Shown piece by piece: positions 59,901 to 64,000 of a stretch of DNA of 64,000 bases. Under the pieces are notes generated by a model, which saw nothing but the letters and a program-made list of their open reading frames with translations, made no database searches and was not told where the DNA came from. Position numbers and translations under genes: made by a program. The stretch is taken from positions 66,216,416 through 66,280,415 of the forward strand of contig OX352774.1 of assembly GCA_947095535.1 (NCBI GenBank), given 5' to 3'. The stretch's first letter is position 1. Every line of letters starts with the position of its first letter. This DNA comes from Poecilobothrus nobilitatus. Taxonomy: Eukaryota; Arthropoda; Insecta; Diptera; Dolichopodidae.

Positions 59901-61273
59901 ATTCAATTCTTGACATATTTCATTATGATTTTGTAATCCAACCAGTTTACATTTAAATTTTATTTTTTTATTATTTTGTTTATTAAATAAAATAATCTTT
60001 TTAGCACATTTATATGTGCCTTTTAGTTTTCTCTGTCCTGTAAAATGTGCCTTTTAGTTTTCTCTGTCCGCCCGTCCGACAGTCCGTTTGTTTATACGAA
60101 AGAGAAAAAAAAAAAATTTAACTATGGGTAGGTCTCATAAAAAAATTAATTTTGTGGAACAACTTTTTCATGTAGACTCATCTATCAGCGAACTACAGTC
60201 CCTCAAGAAGCCCTATTTTTAAATGCGTATATTTTATGTTCCGCTTAACATATTTTTTAATCAGAAAATGTCATTCGACAGGAATTCTTTTGCAAATCAA
60301 TATCAAAAATATATATTTTTTTTTAATTTAGTATGTATTTAAATTAACCGTTTTGTGAAAATCAAATTTTGCATGATTTTTCTATCTTCATAACTTCGTC
60401 ACACTTTCAGATAAGGATTTGAAATTTTGAGACAAGAAAGAACTTTAAGAATTAGTATAAGTTTGCTCAGAAAATCACCCCCTGTTTAAAAGCTATTAGG
60501 GCTCAAAAATTGAAAATTGGCTATTTTTAGACACCTGTAAAAATTTTTCTTCGCCAAGATATAGAACTTAAAGCTCCAGCAATATATTTTTACGTGTATT
60601 AACGGTTTTCTTTAATTAGTTCGGATTCCGCACTTACAGCCCCTCAAAATTCTAGAAAAGTTCTATTTTCACATTTTTTCTTATATGAAATTTTCAAATT
60701 TTGGTGCAAGTCATAATTCTAAACAGTTTGTAATTTCTTTTGGAAATGTGCGCTTTTAAAAATTGTTGGTTTACATTCTGCCTTGTTTTATTCTTTATTA
60801 GTACCATTTTCTATCAATAATGAATAAATAAATTTTTTTTTTAAACATCGAAATAACCTTGACAACAATTTAAATTACATTTTTATTTTGGCTTCAGTAT
60901 TGTCATTTGCCATTTGACAGGTAATTTTACTAACAGTTTTCTCTGATTGCTATAATCGCCCACACAGAAAAAAATGTAAGTTTTAAGTGAAAGTTTTTCT
61001 CCATATGCATTAGGCTATAAGGAGTGCCAATGAAGGCTATAACTGGAGTGTCAATGAAGGCTATAACTAGTGCCTAATAAATAAATGTTCAGTTTCTTTC
61101 ATTTTAGTCAGAGTTTTGTAATAAATGATTTAAAACATAATTTAAAGTTTAATAAATAATTTAAAATTAATTAAAGTTATATGATATACTCACCGGCATG
61201 GTTTGACTCCCGTGAAGATTCGTAATTGCCGTTTGAGCTTCTTGATGGGAACTAAATTTAACAAAAGCGCAAC
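37372..61273 (-). CDS. bru3: Bruno-3 (CELF family RNA-binding protein), 3' part, seven exons
   Basis: complement(join(37372..37499, 37705..37863, 43544..43624, 47629..47748, 47963..48203, 48844..48987, 61194..>61273)). CELF/Bruno proteins bind GU-rich RNA through three RRMs and control splicing, translation and mRNA decay; fly Bru-3 is known to bind EDEN-type translational repression elements. The visible part encodes 316 residues plus a glycine split with the exon beyond the window. It runs from the end of RRM2 ([13 protein letters not shown]..), through a linker poor in charged residues and rich in Ala, Met, Pro and Gln, to a complete RRM3 ending [10 protein letters not shown] and TAA. RRM3 RNP2 is LFIYHL and RNP1 is KCFGFVSF. 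All six junctions have GT..AG borders and matching phases. I chose bru3 over aret/bru1 and bru2 from the linker ([22 protein letters not shown]) and RRM3 sequence as I remember them. From memory, NUCB1 and bru3 share a chromosome arm in Drosophila, which fits the neighbourhood. Confidence 0.88.
37500..37704 (-). other. bru3 last intron, 205 nt, phase 1
   Basis: GTAAAT..AG intron that interrupts the RNP1 motif of RRM3. It contains short A and TA runs only. Confidence 0.93.
37705..37863 (-). CDS. bru3: bru3 exon: first two-thirds of RRM3
   Basis: 159 nt, phase 1 to phase 1, acceptor TTCCCAG (AG at 37864-37865) and donor GTAAAT. It encodes [55 protein letters not shown]2 is LFIYHL. The donor falls inside RNP1 (KCFG/FVSF). 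An unusual run of eleven C on this strand (37923-37933) lies about 60 nt before the acceptor. Confidence 0.97.
37923..37933 (+). repeat. G11 homopolymer (C11 on the bru3 strand)
   Basis: The longest G/C homopolymer in this A+T-dominated window. On the coding strand it reads ACTTCCTCCCCCCCCCCCAC and sits about 58-68 nt before the RRM3 acceptor. Confidence 0.95.
38781..39260. mobile_element. Candidate element with internal inverted repeats
   Basis: The left part AATGAAACAT..TTGACATCGGAAATGT (38781-38809) is matched in inverted orientation by 39235-39260, whose reverse complement reads AATGAAACATGTGACATTGG then AAATGT. Additional related pieces (AAATTCATTTTAAATTG, about 38885) occur inside. No coding capacity. 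It may be a MITE or foldback element; the outer ends and target duplication were not found. Confidence 0.5.
39971..40128 (+). mobile_element. tRNA-derived SINE, copy 2, 5'-truncated
   Basis: It begins at TAAACATCGAGGGAGTG and so lacks the A-box head. It keeps the best B box of the family (GAGTTCGAATCCC), the GTCGTAAGAG / CTCTTACGAC hairpin, TTTACAGCCACGCCTG, AAAGACTGTGTAATTTCC and an A-rich 3' end. 5' truncation is typical of incomplete target-primed reverse transcription. Orientation is opposite to bru3. Confidence 0.85.
42750..42903 (+). repeat. Tandem array of a 15-bp unit (AAATRAAATACAGTC)
   Basis: About ten degenerate copies of ACAGTCAAATAAAAT-type 15-mers run from 42750 to 42903. Variants include ACAGTTAAATAAATT and ACATTCAAATGAAAT. 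The array lies in the 5.7-kb bru3 intron, with no coding meaning seen. Confidence 0.88.
43544..43624 (-). CDS. bru3: bru3 exon: linker ([10 protein letters not shown]..)
   Basis: 81 nt, phase 1 to phase 1, acceptor TTATTATGCAG (weak pyrimidine tract) and donor GTAAGA. It encodes [19 protein letters not shown] then AAATQREG, corresponding to the CELF segment (YPAxYGQ..REG) directly before RRM3. Being 27 codons with equal phases, it can be skipped without a frame change. The plus-strand open frame with [14 protein letters not shown] is its antisense shadow. Confidence 0.92.
45255..45404 (+). repeat. Direct repeats of AAATCTTTAAAGAAAAGTTT
   Basis: A block of about 34 nt containing AAATCTTTAAAGAAAAGTTT and ending TTAGAACCT occurs at 45277-45310 and 45371-45404. 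A partial copy (CAAAAGTTTTAGAACCTAAC) lies at 45254-45274. They directly border the repeat that starts at about 45440. Confidence 0.85.
45440..45790 (+). mobile_element. Dipteran-type dispersed repeat (TATACCC end)
   Basis: The part from about 45635 (GATGGACGAATGTACTTAGA, then CTCAGAATTCGATTGTGAGC, GGTGTCACAAATGTAATGGC, AAATTTATTATACCCTTGAA) resembles a repeat I recall from many fly genomes: GGACATGGCT..CGACTCAGAAxGTGATTC..GGTGTTACAAAC..ATTATACCC. A short inverted match (ATGAACGTA at 45461-45469, TACGTTCAT at 45774-45782) may mark its ends. Copy number cannot be judged here. Confidence 0.55.
47629..47748 (-). CDS. bru3: bru3 exon: linker, with two in-frame acceptors
   Basis: 120 nt from the outer acceptor (TTCTTTCAG, AG at 47749-47750) or 99 nt from an inner acceptor (ATATTTCAG, first exon base 47727). 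Both are phase 1, so the reading frame is the same. It encodes [19 protein letters not shown], then [13 protein letters not shown], and ends with a GTAAGT donor in phase 1. The outer form adds seven residues (YIPNISD after the junction His). The outer acceptor has the better pyrimidine tract. Confidence 0.9.
47749..47962 (-). other. bru3 intron, 214 nt
   Basis: GTAAGT..CAG, phase 1, with a (TA)n run at 47898-47923 (plus coordinates) near its donor side. The frames crossing it are shadows of the flanking exons. Confidence 0.9.
47963..48203 (-). CDS. bru3: bru3 exon: linker (Ala/Met/Pro-rich)
   Basis: 241 nt, phase 0 to phase 1, acceptor AG at 48204-48205 and donor GTAAGT at 47957-47962. It encodes [32 protein letters not shown] and a Gly/Pro/Thr-rich stretch ending QTYTG. 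This is the divergent linker between RRM2 and RRM3, which in CELF proteins carries activation and repression functions. A second AG six nt inside the exon (after ACACAG) could give a two-residue (TQ) shorter form. Confidence 0.92.
48204..48843 (-). other. bru3 intron, 640 nt
   Basis: GTAAGT..AAAAAG, phase 0. No coding signal. A short GCGCGCG run at about 48324 is unusual for the window. Confidence 0.9.
48844..48987 (-). CDS. bru3: bru3 exon: RRM2 end and start of linker
   Basis: 144 nt, 48 codons, phase 0 at both ends, with a TTTTAG acceptor at 48988-48989 and a GTAAGT donor at 48838-48843. It begins [18 protein letters not shown], the conserved CELF stretch ([13 protein letters not shown]) that ends RRM2, then [20 protein letters not shown] and GTYGAYAH. 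Because it is phase 0 and a multiple of three, skipping it would keep the frame. Confidence 0.95.
51033..51317 (+). mobile_element. tRNA-derived SINE, second subfamily, with 13-bp target duplication
   Basis: ATTATCTGTCTAT at 51033-51045 is exactly repeated at 51305-51317, so the insertion is 51046-51304. The head AGCCTAGTGGGTAGGCGCGT (A box) and GGGTTCGATCCC (B box) are tRNA-like. A GTCGTAAG / CTTACGAC inverted pair follows, then a body with GGCCTTGGTAGCCGATGG and an AATAAATAAATAA tail. It shares the tRNA head and hairpin idea with the SINE at 54438 but has a different body and tail. Confidence 0.9.
52434..52475 (+). repeat. (CCAA)n-type microsatellite
   Basis: GCCAACCAACCAAACAACCA and onward: imperfect CCAA/ACAA tandem repeats, about 40 bp, inside the 12.2-kb intron. 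Confidence 0.9.
54427..54634 (+). mobile_element. tRNA-derived SINE, full-length copy with 11-bp target duplication
   Basis: AAATATGTATG at 54427-54437 is repeated at 54624-54634 after a poly-A tail, which gives an insertion of 186 bp (54438-54623). The order is: head GGCCTCGATGTTCTAGTGGG, A-box region TAGTGGGTAAGAACG, small palindrome CGTATAATATACG, B-box-like GCGGGTTTGAATTCC, GTCGTAAGAG..CTTACGAC hairpin, TTTACAGCCACGCCTG, AAAGGCTGTGTAATT and ACATTTATGTGGCAG. An intact duplication and A tail indicate a fairly recent insertion. It serves as reference for the copies at 4363 and 39971. Confidence 0.92.
55285..55335. repeat. Trinucleotide repeat (ATC/GTC)n
   Basis: TTATCATAATCATCATCATC then GTCGTTGTCGTCGTCAAC. 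On the minus strand one frame would read as an Asp-rich run, but stops close by on both sides and the absence of splice context argue against an exon. Confidence 0.8.
56472..56540 (+). repeat. Dispersed repeat fragment, partner of 3970-4045
   Basis: GTTTTTGTTTAAAAAAAAGT.. and ..TTTTATGCATTTGAG match the fragment near 4.0 kb in the same orientation. The family is unknown. Confidence 0.55.
57195..57945 (+). repeat. Long repeat, copy A of an inverted pair
   Basis: It aligns along most of its length with the reverse complement of 59990-60710. Landmarks in order: AAACCGTTAATACACGTAAAA, ACAGGTGTCTAAAAATAGC, GATATTGATTT, AAAATAGGGCT, an exact 46-nt match at 57750-57795, AACGGACAGACG and AATGTGCTAAAA. 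It holds no intact gene; the minus-strand frame at 57704-57943 is a shadow. The GACAGACGAACGGACG motif is common in fly mobile elements. Confidence 0.85.
59990..60710 (-). repeat. Long repeat, copy B of an inverted pair
   Basis: Reverse-oriented partner of copy A, with an exact 46-nt match at 60128-60173 and overall similarity by eye of roughly 75-80% with small indels. It carries an extra tandem duplication of AATGTGCCTTTTAGTTTTCT (about 60013-60070). The roughly 2 kb between the copies (57946-59989) has no recognised gene. Confidence 0.85.
61021..61068 (+). repeat. Two 24-bp tandem units
   Basis: GGAGTGYCAATGAAGGCTAT plus AACT occurs at 61021-61044 and 61045-61068 with one C/T difference. 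The array ends about 125 nt from the RRM2 exon, on its downstream side in the bru3 direction. Confidence 0.92.
61194..61273 (-). CDS. bru3: bru3 exon: end of RRM2
   Basis: 80 nt between a TTTTCTAG acceptor (61274-61275) and a GTGAGT donor (61188-61193). It encodes [19 protein letters not shown] then HGSQTMP, the second half of RRM2. The first two bases (GT) complete a glycine with the previous exon, so the upstream intron is phase 1 and splits the RNP1 motif (G/CAFVKF). The exon ends in phase 0. The preceding RRM2 and RRM1 exons are not present up to 64000. Confidence 0.93.
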
Positions 61274-61959
61274 CTAGAAAATATTTCAAAAAAAAAAAAA
61301 AAATATATGAAAAAATGAATAAAATAATAATAGTTTTTATATTTTAATAATTTAATTTATTTAAAACAATTTGAATACATATTAAATTTAAATAATAAAT
61401 GCTTAAACATACATAGTGTGCAAACATACATAATATTATATTATGTGGAAACATACGATACAATTAGTAAAAATTTACAATAAATATAATTGTTTGCATA
61501 TTCAAGTATATTTATACATATACATATATATATACATATGTATGCGGTAGAAGAATTCTTAAATAGTACCATAAAAAAAAAAAAATTTACATAAGAATTA
61601 ATTTCCTTTTTTAGTTAATACGTGAATATATATATATATTATGTATGTGTGCATCTATGTAATGTTTATTGAAAGTTTATTTATTTATTTTTTTTTCTTT
61701 TAAGAAGTTCTTAAAGATTTTCAGATTTTAACACATTCGTTTATTATTGATAAATTTTTTGACCTAAAACTATAAAATAAAATTTAAAGAAAGAAAATGA
61801 AAAATTAAATAAAAAGAAACAAAAAAACTAAAAACAAAACAAAAAAAAAATATAAATAAATAAAAGTAAAGTAAAGGAAAAAACCAAATGGATAAAAATA
61901 AAGATAAAGATAAGAATTAAGGACGTGTTTGTTTATTCACATATTTAATGAATGTATTA

Positions 61960-61998
<39 letters not shown>

Positions 61999-64000
61999 TG
62001 TTATTGTTTATAAAGGTACTTAAAATTATTTTAAAAACATTTATATACAGTAAAGGCAATATAAGTTCAGATTGGTTTTTTTTATATTATTAGGAAATGT
62101 TGTTAAGCTTTAATTTTTAAACACAGAATTAATCTTATTACGTGTGTCGAATAATGAGATATATAGACTAACTACTTATGAATTTTCTTGAAAAAAATAA
62201 ATAAAATTAAGAAGTACGATTTAATACGAATTTGAAAAGAAAATATCAATCTTTATTTTAAAAATTTTATAAATTAAATGAAGTGAGGTACGCATAGAGC
62301 GATAATATTCTATAATATACTGTATAGTAGAGCGATAATATTTAGAGGTAAGTGAAATAAATGGAGGTTCCCAATTTTAAGTTCTACATCAAATAATCAG
62401 AAATACATATTTATAAAAGTGAACTGCTGTAATGCAATATAACATTAAGTTGGAAGAATGTTTTCGTATAATATATTTAAATTCGTACGAGTATATATTT
62501 TTTTCCATATTTTCCGCGATGAATTTATGACACTGTATAGTTATTTAAAATATTATTGTTACATGTGAAAGTATATTAGGGCTATATTGTTATCGTGGTA
62601 AGCTTATGATCTTAGCTTATCGGATATTATGTATCTGAAACAAAACAAAAAGTGTAAAGTATTTATTATACGTATTATTGTACGTTGAATTTTAAACGTT
62701 AAAAAACATTAAAACTAAAAATATAAAAATAGTACCATAACTTCGGCATCTACGAAGGTAGAAAAGATAAAATTTAAGTATTTAATAGTATTATACAATA
62801 TCCTAATATTATATAGATATGCTATGGAGTAACTATTTAATAATATTTTCGAATTTTTTTAACACTGTGTTTATTTTCTTTTTTATATTTACAAATGCCG
62901 TCTATCTGTCGAAACATAACATACTCTTCGATACTATAATTTTTCTGTCGTCTGCCATATTTATGATTTGAAATTGAACAAGTAAATTAAAATTTTTTTT
63001 CTGCAACTGTATAATTGTATAAATTTTATATAAAGGAAAATCAAATAAGTGTAAAAAGGTAAGGAAAAAGGGACTGTCTTTATATTACTATTAATCAGGA
63101 CGACTATCCCTTTTTTTTTTTTTACCCCCACTACATTTTGGTATAGCTGTTTTCTTTAAACCAGTATTTATCTGTTATAAATGGAGTGAGTATTACTAAA
63201 AATATTTTTCTATATAATATAGACGATAACTTTATTATGAGGGCTATTTTAGAAGAATGGTGATTATGATGATGATAATTATTTAATGATTTTCTTAATT
63301 TTCTAGATAAAAGTTAAAAACAAAAAAAAAAAAATAGAAAGAAAATATTTTAAAGCTTAAATTCTTAATAAAGTGATAAATTTGAAAGAAAAAAAGTACA
63401 TAGCTATATTTTGGTTTTTTTTTTTTTGTAAAGATATCTTAATTTCTTAATTATTTTCTTAAAGATCGTTATTAAAGTTGAGTTATGCTAGGGAAAAAGG
63501 TTAAAATGTATGTTATACATATATACATATTTATATGTATGACACTTTTTGAATAGTTTAAATATAATTTTAATTTTTTCAGATATTTTAATAATTATTT
63601 TTTAAAAGTTCCACTTAAGGATATAAATTACTGTTAAAATTGATGTCATTTAAAACAGAAATATTTTTTAATTAATTAACTCAGAAAGCTTTTAAAATTT
63701 AAAATTATAATTAAAATAAACGTTTAAATTAAAGAGAATTAAAAATTGCTTTTTGTTTAAAATGACATTTCATTAAATGAAATAAAGTAATTCCTTAATT
63801 TACACACAGTATTTTAATTAAATAGAATTGTTTTGATATAAATTTTAAATTTAAAAAAAAAAATTTATAGAATTAATTCGGAAAATTTTGCGGAGAACGT
63901 ATTTACCGTGTAAATCTAGGATTGAGTGTATATAAGAAAAAAAACGGGACATAATATTCTACATCAGCAGATTGCTATATCTGCTTCGAAAAAATAATTG
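61274..64000 (-). other. bru3 intron upstream of the RRM2 exon, partial
   Basis: At least 2.7 kb, phase 1, with its donor beyond the window. It contains (TA)n arrays (about 61960-61999) and A/T runs. I searched both strands for RRM1 or early-RRM2 motifs and saw none. Confidence 0.8.

Larger units (their letters stand above)
48988..61193 (-). other. bru3 intron, 12.2 kb
   Basis: GTGAGT..TTTTAG, phase 0. No exon-like sequence of CELF type is seen inside. It carries two SINEs with target duplications (51046-51304, 54438-54623), a CCAA array, a trinucleotide repeat, a dispersed repeat (56472-56540) and an inverted pair of about 700-bp repeats (57195-57945 and 59990-60710). Two overlapping open frames at 55613-56089 (-) and 55842-56078 (+) have no recognisable family and intron-like composition. 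Confidence 0.85.

Overview
The window is very A+T-rich, intron-rich animal DNA, almost certainly from a fly (Diptera). The evidence is two split genes whose proteins read like their Drosophila counterparts (nucleobindin NUCB1 and the CELF/Bruno protein Bru3), together with a degraded mobile element of a type I recall from fly genomes. No bacterial-type genes, rRNA genes, CRISPR arrays or intact tRNA genes are visible.

Layout. Positions 1-862 (+) hold the last two exons of NUCB1, ending in a glutamine-rich tail. A gene-free interval of about 36.5 kb follows. Its first 4 kb carry a decayed PIF/Harbinger transposase (2.8-3.8 kb, minus strand) and a tRNA-derived SINE (4.36-4.53 kb). From about 4.9 to 36.2 kb lies a domain packed with long T runs on the plus strand and (TA)n arrays. 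It holds only small tandem repeats, a 143-bp MITE and a few higher-complexity islands, and I see no gene in it.

From 61273 down to 37372 (-) lie seven exons encoding the C-terminal part of a Bruno/CELF RNA-binding protein: the end of RRM2, the linker and all of RRM3. All splice phases agree (953 nt in frame, ending in TAA). The exons for RRM1 and the rest of RRM2 must lie beyond 64000. The introns (205, 5680, 4004, 214, 640 and 12206 nt) hold further SINE copies with target-site duplications, a dipteran-type repeat, tandem arrays, and a pair of about 700-bp repeats in inverted orientation inside the largest intron.

The two genes converge. NUCB1 is a calcium-binding protein with EF-hands and Bru3 is an RNA-binding regulator of translation and splicing. 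Nothing suggests a shared pathway. I found no convincing new gene system. The most testable unusual features are the strand-asymmetric poly-T domain downstream of bru3 (possibly a very long 3' UTR), the intronic inverted-repeat pair that could form long dsRNA, and a SINE family with a shared hairpin.
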